From NCBI GenBank assembly GCA_051294375.1, contig CM119271.1:6294698-6358697 (forward strand): a stretch of DNA of 64,000 nt, written 5' to 3'. Position numbers and translations under genes: made by a program. Positions within the stretch are counted from its first letter, which is position 1. Every line of letters begins with the position of its first letter. Of this stretch, positions 1-11,553 are shown piece after piece. This DNA comes from Paraspadella gotoi (lineage: Eukaryota > Chaetognatha). The notes beneath the pieces are model-generated. The model searched no databases. It was not told the origin of the DNA and saw only the letters and a list, made by a program, of their open reading frames with translations.

Positions 1-1880
1 AATATTAAAATATATATACTTTTTATGAAGAAATGTAATTAATAATGTATTCCTAAAATTCATAAACAAGAAAATAAATTATTATAAAAAATTTTGAAAA
101 CATAAATATCAAGCTTACAACTATAGCAACTACAAACTCTACCTGAGAGGAGGAGGAGAAAACGGAAGCTTCAAAACTCGAACTAATCGTAATTAGGGTT
201 TTACGATAAATCGACCTCGGAGTTCGAAGACGCCCGTCGAAATGAGAGTAGAAGTCGCGACGACGAATTCATCAAAAGTCGCGAACAAATTCTCTGCTTT
301 TTTTATTTTAACTTTTTCACTGCGTTTTTATATCGCAACATAGTTGCTGCGTAGTCACCCACTTGCTTCGAGATTTACATTAGGGACCTTTTTCACTTCG
401 CCGATCGCGAGATTGATAAGTCTCGTTAGACTCCTTAGAGGGAAAAAAGCGAATCACATATAGACAATATAATCACATATAGACAATTATATATGTAATG
501 TAGTACATTACTAAATTTGCCACATTTTTGCTATTTCTTTCGCTTGTTACCTCCGTAAGTATATAAATATTTTCTACATTCCTCTTATGGTTTTCACAGA
601 CATTGCCACAAGTAGACTTTTCGTTGTACCTAAAAAGGTTCGCCAAAAATGAAAATAACTTTTATCTCGATCTCAGGGCTAAAAACTTTCCATTTCTACC
701 TACTACAGCCTGGGAATTGTCAACTTCCCACAGACCAGCCCAACTTGCCACATTACCAGAAGTTTCCCACATCGCAAATGCAAAGAAGGAGAAATCTTAA
801 TGCATATATTTCTCCCTCCAACAAAAAAAAAAAGAAGATAGGGGGCGTGGGGGGGGTCAAATATCCAAGCGTTAGACGATCAAGATTTTGGTCGCGTGGG
901 AGAGGAATTTGTGAAAGTGAACTTGCCACGCCGGATCGTCCGCAACATCGACCAGGGATAATTAAAAGTGATAACAGTAGTATTTATTTTTTAACAGAAT
1001 CGCATCCATATTTATCATTTATTGCGTGGGATTTCACTGGGTTTTTTTTTTTTTTTTTAAGAAAAAAATCGGCGATGAGAAAAAAAAATTAATAAAAACA
1101 CATTTGAATCGGAAATCCATTTTATCTGAGATGAGGAAGAGGAAGAGGATGAAAATTTAATCTTCTTGTGAAAATAGATGTTTTCTGTGTTGTGAGCGAG
1201 TGCAGTGATCAAGGCGAGCGAGTGAGAGAATTTTGATCAACGAATTTTTTTTTTCCGAAGCACAATTTTTTTGGCAACCCACTCTTGTCAAACGACGGAA
1301 GAAATGATTGATGTAGAATAAAAAGGGGGAAAAAATATAAAAGAAATAAGATGACGCTGTCGAGTAGTTATTTTTAGGAACTTCGAAACGTTACCATAGA
1401 TATCGACAATTAAAATCAATCAGATCGCGAGATTATTTTGTCAGAAAAAAAAAAACAGTTCAAAAATCTGTGATAAAATTGAAACAAAAGAAATTTAAGA
1501 ACTTCGTCGCCGCGAAATCTAGAAAATAAAAAAAAATGAAAAAAAAGCCACGAATGAAACGACGAATACTAAAAATAGAAGGAGATTGAACGAAGGGAAA
1601 AATGAGATGCGGGAGACGAAGGCAATTCCAAAGAGATGAAGAGACAATGCCAATGGAAATGGAATTTGAGCCCAGAACCAATAACCATGAATGAGTTTCG
1701 ACAAATTGTTAAAAAACAGAAAATGAATAAGGGTGTTTTTAGTTTATAGAAACATTGGACCAAGCAAAGACGAAAAAAATATTACAAATTCAAAATCCCA
1801 ATCTTGCCAGAATGAGCTCTCTGTAAAAACTGCATAAACATTGTTCCACTTCACTGTGGGAGTTAATAAAAAAAATAGTT
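1..1880. other. AT-rich non-coding stretch, no supported gene
   Basis: No frame here has coding character. The open frames are short, rich in Lys, Asn and Phe, and interrupted by poly-A or poly-T runs such as those near 825, 1042 and 1445. A GC-richer patch at about 150-290 could be a UTR or an exon end: on the minus strand a CTCTCAG followed by GTAGAG resembles a donor. It gives no convincing peptide in any frame. I see nothing else to annotate. Confidence 0.5.
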
Positions 1881-1881
1881 T

Positions 1882-1985
1882 TGATTGAAAGCTTCTAGGG
1901 TCTTGTTATGTAATTATCTTATAAGAAGGAAGATAGCATATTGAATGAATGGATACTTTTTATCTTGGTTGTACTAATTTCATAA
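1882..1985 (+). repeat. Dispersed repeat family R1, diverged copy
   Basis: It carries the two marks of a family repeated in this window: GATTGAAAGCTT followed by a 'TCTTGTTATGTAATTATCTT' segment, and the end 'TTGGTTGTACTAATTTCAT'. Better copies lie at 33,137, 38,700 and 49,593. No reading frame, no terminal inverted repeat. I cannot name the family. Confidence 0.6.
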
Positions 1986-2247
1986 CTCTCTAGTGTCTAA
2001 ATTAGAGATAACTAAAAATGACAATAATACCCCGGAAATCCAATTACAATGCGAAATGAAATCTACAAATATATTCTTAACAAACGTATTTAGAATTATG
2101 GTCACAGAATTTTTATTTGAATATTTTTTTTTATTCAGCCGTCACTTCCGAGTAAAATTAAAACGTCGCAAGATTACTCACGACGCAGAAAGAAAACAAA
2201 TATCATCGCACGACAACGTTGCGTACTAGAAAATGCGTATCGCCGAA

Positions 2248-2271
2248 CATAACATAACATAACATAACATT
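2248..2271. repeat. (AACAT)n microsatellite
   Basis: Five tandem pentamers read directly from the sequence. A similar pentamer array, (CGTAA)n, lies at 3,305-3,328. Confidence 0.85.
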
Positions 2272-2302
2272 ACTTAAAATTGTTTCGCGTGAAAACCGAG
2301 AC

Positions 2303-2427
2303 CACGTGATCGATGCGACACACGAACACGCATCACCCCATCACCTCGCGAAGCATAACGCGCGCGCAAAAAAAAAATCTCACGTGATCACGACGCATGT
2401 AGGTTCATGTGCGTTGAGAGTCACGTG
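2303..2427. promoter_or_regulatory. Cluster of three CACGTG palindromes
   Basis: CACGTG cores lie at 2303-2308, 2381-2386 and 2422-2427; the last is within TCACGTGA. This hexamer is the E-box bound by bHLH and bHLH-Zip factors of the MYC/MAX, MITF/TFEB and USF type. No transcription start or gene can be placed beside it, so a regulatory role is an inference from clustering only. Confidence 0.3.
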
Positions 2428-2548
2428 ATGGCGTGAATGGTGCGTGAATTCCACGCTTCCGTAATTCTTTTCTGCGGTTTTGAATGGGAAAGAGGAAGAC
2501 GCGAAAGGCGACGATAATTAAGACGACGGTAATGTCGACGTCCGACCG

Positions 2549-2572
2549 ACGACGACGACGACGACGACGACG
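2549..2572. repeat. (CGA)n trinucleotide array
   Basis: Pure CGA repeats. Similar arrays occur at 7,496-7,526 and, as GTC, at about 4,472-4,496. The open frames they create (poly-Asp, poly-Arg, poly-Val, poly-Ser) are not genes. Confidence 0.85.
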
Positions 2573-2704
2573 ATGCCTACGAGAACGACCAGCTCGGTGA
2601 CGACAAAGAGAAGGTGTAATGAAAAAAAATTATCTGCTGTCGCGGATAATATCGACTGCGGTATTTGATTTATATAGATACAAAACTGAACACCTATTCT
2701 GCTT

Positions 2705-2726
2705 NNNNNNNNNNNNNNNNNNNNNN
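2705..2726. other. Assembly gap (22 N)
   Basis: Run of N in the given sequence. Confidence 1.
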
Positions 2727-2981
2727 TATAACTTATATATAACAACAACTTTATATAACAGAATCGGTTTATCATTCACGTCCCGTGATTCCAGACGGTG
2801 ATTCGATAATGGCATTGCTTGCATCTAGAACTGCTTGGTGGTTTGAATGGCTCGAACGATGGCGAGGCGTGAACGTTGGAATTGACATTTGGATCTCGAT
2901 GGCTGCTTGAAGGGCTTCATTCTCTCCCTCTTTACCATTGTAGTCTCTATCTCTGTCTCTGTCTCTTGTCTCTCTCTGTTG

Positions 2982-2986
<5 letters not shown>

Positions 2987-3059
<73 letters not shown>
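2987..3059. repeat. (CT)n microsatellite
   Basis: Pure CT dinucleotides of about 70 bp, preceded by an imperfect CTCTGT lead-in from about 2,943. Confidence 0.95.
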
Positions 3060-3062
<3 letters not shown>

Positions 3063-3304
3063 GTTCAATTAGAAGCAATAAGCTTTAATCCTCCGCAGCT
3101 TTAAAAAGACTCTATGGGTTTTTTTCGTGACTGTTGTCCGCACTGTTGTTTTTAACGCGGTGGTTGACGTCGTTGACGATTTTCACACAGCTTCATATTT
3201 TGTTGGCAGTTTCCGATAACGATACTTGCTTAAACTGACTTTTTTTTAACTTTTGTCAGTTTACATGTAATTAATGCCAGTTTTACACGGATTTATATTT
3301 CTTT

Positions 3305-3328
3305 GCGTAACGTAACGTAACGTAACAT
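3305..3328. repeat. (CGTAA)n microsatellite
   Basis: Tandem pentamers CGTAA ending in CATAA. Compare the (AACAT)n array at 2,248. Confidence 0.8.
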
Positions 3329-3636
3329 AATCGTTTTCGAGTCAACGACTCTTTTCTTCTTCTTCTTTTTTCGTTTTTCAAAATTTTTTTCTCAATTTTT
3401 ATTTTCGAAAAAAAAAAATTTAGTTTCTGTCTTCTATTCACATCTCCGTTAATCATTATCGTCAAAATTCTAAAGTCAGCATAAATTTGGACCCAAATCG
3501 ACTTTGCGCGTCCTTTTTTTTTAAATGGGAGGAAAAAAAAGAGAACGAGGAGAAAGACATATTAGCGATAAAGTCAAAAATACTAGAAACTAAAAATTAA
3601 CTAGGAAAAGGAATGATAATGTCTAGTCGTTTGTCC

Positions 3637-3640
<4 letters not shown>

Positions 3641-3731
<91 letters not shown>
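3641..3731. repeat. (GA)n microsatellite
   Basis: About 90 bp of GA with single-base interruptions near 3,679 and 3,725. Confidence 0.95.
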
Positions 3732-3734
<3 letters not shown>

Positions 3735-3835
3735 CGATACTACGAGACAAAAAAAAGGCGTATTTATTCGCGCAAGGAGAATTGCATTCAATTCAGAGCG
3801 AGAATCGATCAAGTGATACAATGAGGTGAGTCAAT

Positions 3836-3860
3836 CACGTGACTATGGGACAATCACGTG
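3836..3860. promoter_or_regulatory. Repeated CAATCACGTGAC element
   Basis: The sequence CAATCACGTGAC occurs twice with CACGTG cores at 3836-3841 and 3855-3860, 19 bp apart, about two helical turns. The identical flanks suggest a short duplication or a paired bHLH site. No target gene is visible nearby. Confidence 0.3.
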
Positions 3861-4039
3861 ACGACGAATGAGATGCGACCAAGCCGAACAAGCGCAGAAA
3901 TCAAGTGACACATAGTAAACACAATCCAAAAGATAGAAAAAAAATCCTTCACGATTCTTCTGCTATTAAAAAAATAAAACAAATTTGTAAAACAATTAGC
4001 GCGTGTGGGAGGGATCGATGTCACGAATTACGTGAAATG

Positions 4040-4500
4040 TGACGAGGCCAAATCGAAGAAAGAACGGAGCAGCTCAAATTCCAAAAGCCGATGATAAAAG
4101 GAACAATGACATCGTCGACGACGCTAACGACGACGACAACGGCGACGAGGGCAATGACTTCCCACAACGACGAGGATTTATCGATGACAATAATGACAAA
4201 AACGACGACAATGACATAAACGACGACAATGATGTAAGACGTGGATAAAGATTTAACGAGGTTGATAACGACGACAACTACGACGAATGCAACGAGTGAT
4301 TAACGTCTGACGACGACAAAGATTTAATGACGACGACGAGACCAATGAAGAACTTAGATGACAAAGACAACAACAACGACGATGTTGACGACAAAAGACC
4401 CATGGCATACGACGACGACGAAGATAACAACGACAACGATGAGAGGACAATTTTTTTCCCCCTTTTCGCTTCGTCGTCGTCGTCGTCGTCGTCGTCCGGA
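4040..4500. repeat. Imperfect GAC/GAY trinucleotide-rich tract
   Basis: Nearly all triplets are variants of GAC, GAT, AAC and AAT, ending in a (GTC)n block. One plus frame reads as Asp/Asn-rich polypeptide and the opposite strand as Ser/Val-rich. Both arise from the repeat, and I see no splice sites or conserved motif. Similar tracts occur at 7,488-7,880, 8,860-9,049 and 31,740-31,810. Confidence 0.7.
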
Positions 4501-4588
4501 CGAAAATCAGATTCCGTCTCAAAAGTGAGAGAGAGAATCATCTTCGGCGGAATTAATCAACGATGGGCGGGAAAGGTCGTCAGTGGAT

Positions 4589-4590
4589 GA

Positions 4591-4679
<89 letters not shown>

Positions 4680-4755
4680 AATCGGAGCTTTTTTCTGGGT
4701 ACTTGGTTTCGGAGTTGGGAGTGTGTATGTGTGTGGAAGAGAGGGAGGGGAGAGG

Positions 4756-4813
<58 letters not shown>

Positions 4814-4815
4814 AG

Positions 4816-4847
<32 letters not shown>

Positions 4848-4848
4848 C
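4589..4848. repeat. Clustered (GA)n arrays
   Basis: Two GA blocks (about 4,589-4,678 and 4,740-4,848) separated by about 60 bp of unique sequence. The long Arg-Glu and Leu-Ser open frames here are repeat artefacts. Confidence 0.95.
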
Positions 4849-5198
4849 ACCATGGGTCCCTCGCGGTTGTAAGTCATCGGAAATGCGAATGAGGCGATTT
4901 CGAACCAAGAATAAAGTCGAGAGAGAGAAAAGCGAATGTAAGAGGAGCAGACGACAGACGGACGGACTGACTGACTAACTGACGAAAGGATTGGCGGAAT
5001 GTTCGGTTCAGTTCAGTAAAGTTCAATCAATACTATTAGTCCTATTAGTATCAATTATATTATAATCTGTGTATAGTATGATTATTTTATATTTTCGATA
5101 TCTTTTTCAGTTTTAAATAAGAAGATACGGCGAAACAGAACCAAACGTGATTAACTGTTTTAATGGGTTATTACTAAAGAAACGAATTGTTCTTGATA

Positions 5199-5243
5199 CA
5201 AACACAAACACAAATACAAACACAAACACAAATACAAACACAA
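5199..5243. repeat. (ACAAAC/ACAAAT)n microsatellite
   Basis: Imperfect hexamer repeats just ahead of the long AAAT array. Confidence 0.8.
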
Positions 5244-5283
5244 CCATTCGAAGAAGATTCTTTTTTTTCAAAACTGAATAAAC

Positions 5284-5382
<99 letters not shown>

Positions 5383-5395
5383 ATGAATGAATGAA

Positions 5396-5486
<91 letters not shown>

Positions 5487-5487
5487 C
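5284..5487. repeat. Long (AAAT)n array
   Basis: About 200 bp of AAAT with one interruption of GAATGAATGAAT near 5,384-5,395 and degenerate ends with ACTA units. It is the longest tetranucleotide array in the window. Confidence 0.95.
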
Positions 5488-5713
5488 TAAACTAAATAAA
5501 CTAAAGTCTCAAAACTCCATCTTTCTTTCTCGAAGTTTTCCACATTTTTTTTTTTGGTTTCCCAATTTACTTTTTAGTCTTTTTTCCAGCCATTTTTTTT
5601 ATTGTCAAATTGTTCCGCTGAGCGGCGAAGCGAATGCGAAGGGAGAAAATGGAAGGAAAGGATTTCGACCCTCGCGATGGACAGAAAAAATCGATCGAAG
5701 ACGCTCGAGGAGG

Positions 5714-5815
<102 letters not shown>

Positions 5816-6029
5816 TAAGAGGGAAACGGGTCAAAATCTGGCTGGAATGGGAGCGAGGAAGAGAAAAAGAGAGAAAGAAAGAAATAGACAGAGAGAGAAT
5901 CGAAACTAAACTCTCCTATAATTTTATGTCTTATTGCACTGTGCGGATACAATGAGAAAATAATAGTGTAACTCTGTAAAGGCTTTTGATATCGAAACAC
6001 ACAGAAATGAATTGTGAATGCATTGAATG

Positions 6030-6960
6030 TTGCTTACCAAACGGAAAAGAAAAGAGAGATAAGAAAAGAGGTTTAGGGAAACTAAGCTGAAATAGGGAAA
6101 GAAAGGATATTAAAAGAAAAAAAGAAAGGAGAATGAAATTAGGAAAGAAAGGAGAGTGAAAAAAGGGAAGAAAAGAAGACTGAAAGAATTAAATGAATGA
6201 AAAGGGCCTTGAAGAAGAATTGAAAGAAAAGTGAAAGAAGAATTGAAAGAAGAATGAGAATTAAATAAATAAAAAGGGGCCTTGAAGAAGAAATGAAAGA
6301 AGAATGAAGAATTGTAAGGAGACTGAAAGAATGAAATAAATGAAAAGGGCCTTGAAGAAGAATTGAAAGAAAAGTGAAATAAGAATTGAAAGAAGACTTG
6401 AAAGAAGGAAAGAAGGTAAAGGATAGGAGAAAGATTCAAAGAAAAGAAAGGAGAGAGAAATGAAATTGACCTAAAAAAAAAGAAAGAAAGAAAAAGAAGA
6501 GAAAGAAAGGCCGAGAAAGGGAAATAAAAGGAGAGTGAAAGGGATTCAAATGTCGCGCGATAAGAAGAAAACGCGGATTGGAGAGAAAAAAGGAAGCCTC
6601 GCGTTTTCGATGAGTTAAAAAACGGAATTATCGGGAGAAAAGGATGAAAAGGAGAAAAGAAGAGAAAAAAGAAAAAAAAAAGGAGGAAGAAAAGTGAAAG
6701 AAAAGCGGGAATGGAAAGAAATTTAAGAAGAAAGGAAGAAGAAACCGAGAAAAACGAATTATATAGCAAGAAGAGGGAAAGAAAGCAAAAAAAAGGAGCG
6801 ATGGATGACAAAGAAAGTGAGACGCGCGAAATACAAGAAGAAAGGGTTTTTTAAAAAAAAAAAATAATAATAATAGTAATCGAGAAAATCTAAAGAAAAG
6901 CGAGAGAGAGAGAAAAAAAGCGAAAGATAGCAAGCAGAAAGTAAATCACGGGAAATGGAG
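6030..6960. repeat. Long purine-rich (homopurine-biased) tract
   Basis: For roughly 0.9 kb the plus strand is overwhelmingly A and G, with scattered T and few C. It includes degenerate units of the form 'AAAGGGCCTTGAAGAAGAAT' at about 6,201, 6,276 and 6,345. The long minus-strand Phe/Ser/Leu frame over it follows from this bias and is not supported as a gene. Confidence 0.75.
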
Positions 6961-7487
6961 AGAAGAAAAAATCGTTAATGCCCTCGTAAGCGGGATAAAG
7001 CATCGGAAAGGGAAATTGAAAGACGTGAGAAATGGACGGGTGTTTCGGGGAAGAAGGGGGGGGGTACGAAGAAGTGGAAAGAGAAATAACGAAATATCGA
7101 TAAAGTATTTTTAATGGAAAGAAGTTTGATGACGACACGGAAGTTGCGGGGAAAAGTTAAGACAGCGCGGCCGGGGGGTTGAACACCTCGCTTCGTCAAG
7201 TTGGCTAATCGCTTATCTGTCCGTTGGTGCGACGGAAGCAGAATGTTTTGACGACGACGACTGCGGCGAAGATAAGAGATTTACAAATAAAAAAAAAACA
7301 AATGTCAAAAGAGAGAAATGAAAGAAGAAATGACGTGTTTTCGAAAGAAAAAGGGGTAAGTCGAGCCCGCGGGGACAACCTCACCCGCGAGGCTCGATCG
7401 TCGCGTGCAAGCATTCTTTCGCGTGCCGTCGCCTCGCGTCTTCGTCTCATCTTAACAAGGAAGAAAAAAGATGGCGGAGAAAGAGAG

Positions 7488-7493
7488 ATGAGA

Positions 7494-7526
<33 letters not shown>

Positions 7527-7880
7527 TGTTGACGTCGCCGACGATGATAACGACGAAGACAATGCCGACACCAAAGATAGTGACTACACCGACGAGGATG
7601 GCAACTATGACGACGACAATGATAGTGCCGATATTGACGATGTTAGGCAATGAATAAATAATGACGATGATCAAAAAGGCTAAGAGAATAATGACAGAAG
7701 TAATGCTCATGTCAAGGACGACACAAATGACAAGAGTGACAGCAATGATGCTGAATTGTCGATGATGATGACGATGATGCCGATGTATGTGTCAACAACG
7801 ACGGCGACGATTCCGACGACGACTACGACGATGCCGAAGGCAAAGACAACGACGCTCAAGACGACGATGACGACAAAGAC
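7488..7880. repeat. GAC/GAT-rich trinucleotide tract
   Basis: Begins with pure (GAC)n at about 7,496-7,526 and continues as degenerate GAC/GAT/AAT triplets. The frames encode Asp-, Thr/Met- or Val/Ile-rich peptides, typical of triplet arrays. No domain is recognisable. Confidence 0.7.
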
Positions 7881-8859
7881 AGAGTTTGCGTTGGAAAGAC
7901 AAAGAAAAATCTCAAATGAAGAGAAATTATCGAAAGAGAAGTTGCGTTTTAGAATGGGAAGGAAAAGAAAGGGGATAAAGGAGAAGAGTCAATAGGAATA
8001 AGAATTTCTAAAAAAATTTGGTTAAGAACGAGGAATATACGAAAAATATACTAATTTAGGATGTTAAAAATATACCTTTTTCAATCGAGTTTAAAAAAGT
8101 AAACAAAGGCTTCATCTTTAAACGGAAGAAAAACTACACAATTTCCGCTCGTCTTATTTTCTCTGACTCGGAAGGAAGGGAATCGAATAAATGTGAGTAA
8201 TGGAAAAAGGCCAACGTTGGAGAAATGAAGCTCTCGACTGAGTAATGAGGATTTGTTGAGTGAAAACGCGCCGGGGATTTGAGGCCGGCGTCGGATCAAT
8301 CCGCTTTAATTTTGGTTTAATGTTTTGTAAAGATAATGGAAAAGAAAGTAAGTTAATTTTGATTTGAGGGAATTATCCTTTGATCCAAAGGAATACAAGT
8401 CTTAATAGTTGTTAATAAACTAAACCGTTTGAAAGACTTGATTGAAAGCTTGCAGGATCTTGTAGGTGAGGGATGAAGTCCTAAACAAACATACCTATCC
8501 AATATCCATTGTCCAATGTCAGTAGCCAAGATTAGTAGCTCGTTTATTAAGTGAATGTTTAATGTTTGAATTGATGTTACGACTTAATTTCATAGAATCT
8601 GACGCTAATCATGATATACTGTTTGGAGCAATCGCCACAGATAATTCGCGACCCTTTCCTCTCTGTCTCTATCATTCTTTTTCTCTCCCCACACATCTCG
8701 ACTGTCTTTTCAAGGATCGTCATTTCGATTATGACGTCTGCGTAAAACGCTACTCGATCCTGATTAACTATTTAAACGATAAGAAGAGAGCAACGATGCG
8801 GTCCACGCCCGAGATATCAAGATCCTCTCGAAGAGCTAGAACCAAGATAAAGCCACGGC
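7881..8859. other. Mixed AT-rich sequence with a partial R1 repeat; no supported gene
   Basis: At about 8,437-8,470 'GACTTGATTGAAAGCTTGCA' matches the start of the R1 repeat. An open frame starting at 8,562 runs into the following GAC tract and gap; its first 80 residues are not obviously repetitive but match nothing I recognise and lack start or splice support. Confidence 0.4.
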
Positions 8860-9049
8860 CAAAGACGACGACGACGACCACGACGATTTACAAAAACGAC
8901 CACGACGTCGACGACGACCAAAAATACGACCACGACGTCGACGACCATAAAGACGACCGTGACGTCGATGACCCGTCGACCACGACTAGAATGACGAGAA
9001 AGACGTCGACCAAAAAGAGGACGATGACATCGACGACCAATAAGGATGA
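8860..9049. repeat. (GAC)-rich tract ending in a gap
   Basis: Degenerate GACGACCAC triplets leading straight into a run of N, suggesting that the gap exists because of the repeat. Confidence 0.75.
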
Positions 9050-9298
9050 NNNNNNNNNNNNNNNNNNNNNNNNNNNNNNNNNNNNNNNNNNNNNNNNNNN
9101 NNNNNNNNNNNNNNNNNNNNNNNNNNNNNNNNNNNNNNNNNNNNNNNNNNNNNNNNNNNNNNNNNNNNNNNNNNNNNNNNNNNNNNNNNNNNNNNNNNNN
9201 NNNNNNNNNNNNNNNNNNNNNNNNNNNNNNNNNNNNNNNNNNNNNNNNNNNNNNNNNNNNNNNNNNNNNNNNNNNNNNNNNNNNNNNNNNNNNNNNNN
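9050..9298. other. Assembly gap (249 N)
   Basis: Run of N. Confidence 1.
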
Positions 9299-9743
9299 GG
9301 GGGGCGGCCACGACAATACAAAAAGAGGAGGGAAAAAGAGAAGATAATGAGGACATTAAGGATTATGCGGATGATGAGGAGGGAGGGAGGAGGAGGAGGA
9401 GGAGGAGGAGGAGAAAATAGAAAGAAAAGACAGAAATGAGATTGAAAGAATCAAAAAGGTGGAAGGGAAGACGGGGGGGAAAATGGAAATTGTAAGGGAA
9501 AGAGGAAAAATAAAGGGAAGGGGAAAGGATAGAAGATAAAAAAAGGAAAGTGAAGGAAAAGAGTATTTAGTGAAGATGAAGATAAAAAAAAAGAGAGAGA
9601 AAGAGTAAAGCGGATAATGAAGGAAGAGAAAAAAAACCGATTTATTAAAGCTCAAGAATAAATAAAAGTGGCGAAAAAAAAGGAAAAGAGAAAAAAAAGG
9701 AGGAAAGAAAATAAAGGAAGAGAAAAAAAAACGATTTATTAAA
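9299..9743. repeat. Purine-rich tract with (GGA)n
   Basis: (GGA)n at about 9,381-9,412 followed by about 300 bp of A/G-rich sequence. 'AAACCGATTTATTAAA' near 9,634 recurs in slightly altered form near 9,729, just before the next gap. Confidence 0.75.
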
Positions 9744-10053
9744 NNNNNNNNNNNNNNNNNNNNNNNNNNNNNNNNNNNNNNNNNNNNNNNNNNNNNNNNN
9801 NNNNNNNNNNNNNNNNNNNNNNNNNNNNNNNNNNNNNNNNNNNNNNNNNNNNNNNNNNNNNNNNNNNNNNNNNNNNNNNNNNNNNNNNNNNNNNNNNNNN
9901 NNNNNNNNNNNNNNNNNNNNNNNNNNNNNNNNNNNNNNNNNNNNNNNNNNNNNNNNNNNNNNNNNNNNNNNNNNNNNNNNNNNNNNNNNNNNNNNNNNNN
10001 NNNNNNNNNNNNNNNNNNNNNNNNNNNNNNNNNNNNNNNNNNNNNNNNNNNNN
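9744..10053. other. Assembly gap (310 N)
   Basis: Run of N. Confidence 1.
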
Positions 10054-10114
10054 CGACGACGAGAATTTAAGGTGAAGTGATAGTTATTGCGACGAGATGG
10101 ACAAAGCGAGCAGA

Positions 10115-10152
10115 AGAGGAGGAGGAGGAGGAGGAGGAGGAGTAGGAGGAGG
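10115..10152. repeat. (GGA)n microsatellite
   Basis: Tandem GGA triplets with one GTA interruption. Confidence 0.85.
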
Positions 10153-10435
10153 AAATGAGAAAAGTCAAATGGAAAAGGAGAAAGTAAGATAGAAATTTTA
10201 ATTTGACTTTGCTCGTTATCACCTCTTCCTTATATTTGCCCTTCAATTATTTTTTTTTCTTTCTCATCCCTCTTTAATCACCCACTTATCATTTTACAAG
10301 TATCCCGATTTTTTGTTTTCCTCTTCGCAAAATAGTAGCCCTCTTTGCCGCCGATCCCCGTACAAGGCTGTCTCGCCTGTCTTCTAGACAGTGTCTAGCC
10401 AATCTCTTCTCAACCTTTATGCTCTCTTTCTGTCT

Positions 10436-10481
<46 letters not shown>

Positions 10482-10498
10482 CTCCACCTATCTCTCCT

Positions 10499-10528
<30 letters not shown>
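10436..10528. repeat. (TCTA)n array
   Basis: Two TCTA blocks split by a short 'TCTCCACCTATCTCTCCTTC' insert. Pyrimidine-rich sequence follows to about 10,830. Confidence 0.95.
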
Positions 10529-10530
<2 letters not shown>

Positions 10531-10830
10531 CATCCTCCTTGCAATCTTGTTCCCTTCACAGTTTCCTTTCCTCCTTTCTTCCCTGTCTCCTCTACCCAAT
10601 GATCTTCCTCTTTCTCTCATTCCTCCCTCTCCTTCTCCACTCTACGGTATCTCTCTCTCTCTCCATCTTCCCTCTTGAGTTCTTTTGTTTTCTTTTCCCT
10701 TCGGTCTGCCTCATTTGTCCGGCCTCTCCATTCCGCCGTCCGCTCTTCTCCTTCAGCCTCTTCTCCTTCCACAACGACCTCGTATTTGGTCTTCCCGTCC
10801 ATTCGTCCTCTTGCCATTTTATGGTCCCCC

Positions 10831-11553
10831 NNNNNNNNNNNNNNNNNNNNNNNNNNNNNNNNNNNNNNNNNNNNNNNNNNNNNNNNNNNNNNNNNNNNNN
10901 NNNNNNNNNNNNNNNNNNNNNNNNNNNNNNNNNNNNNNNNNNNNNNNNNNNNNNNNNNNNNNNNNNNNNNNNNNNNNNNNNNNNNNNNNNNNNNNNNNNN
11001 NNNNNNNNNNNNNNNNNNNNNNNNNNNNNNNNNNNNNNNNNNNNNNNNNNNNNNNNNNNNNNNNNNNNNNNNNNNNNNNNNNNNNNNNNNNNNNNNNNNN
11101 NNNNNNNNNNNNNNNNNNNNNNNNNNNNNNNNNNNNNNNNNNNNNNNNNNNNNNNNNNNNNNNNNNNNNNNNNNNNNNNNNNNNNNNNNNNNNNNNNNNN
11201 NNNNNNNNNNNNNNNNNNNNNNNNNNNNNNNNNNNNNNNNNNNNNNNNNNNNNNNNNNNNNNNNNNNNNNNNNNNNNNNNNNNNNNNNNNNNNNNNNNNN
11301 NNNNNNNNNNNNNNNNNNNNNNNNNNNNNNNNNNNNNNNNNNNNNNNNNNNNNNNNNNNNNNNNNNNNNNNNNNNNNNNNNNNNNNNNNNNNNNNNNNNN
11401 NNNNNNNNNNNNNNNNNNNNNNNNNNNNNNNNNNNNNNNNNNNNNNNNNNNNNNNNNNNNNNNNNNNNNNNNNNNNNNNNNNNNNNNNNNNNNNNNNNNN
11501 NNNNNNNNNNNNNNNNNNNNNNNNNNNNNNNNNNNNNNNNNNNNNNNNNNNNN
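10831..11553. other. Assembly gap (723 N)
   Basis: The largest run of N in the window, with pyrimidine-rich sequence on its left. Confidence 1.

Noticed and set aside
4519-4978. Long open frames on both strands over the GA blocks (Arg-Glu and Ser-Leu repeats)
   Set aside because: They exist only because (GA)n has no stop codon in any frame. The same holds for all RE/LS-rich frames in the window.
6110-6811. 233-residue minus-strand frame rich in Phe, Ser and Leu
   Set aside because: A consequence of a purine-only plus strand; no domain, splice sites or normal composition.
8562-9347. Open frame of 261 codons
   Set aside because: Its second half is a GAC array and a run of N. The first 80 codons are not repetitive but have no support as an exon.
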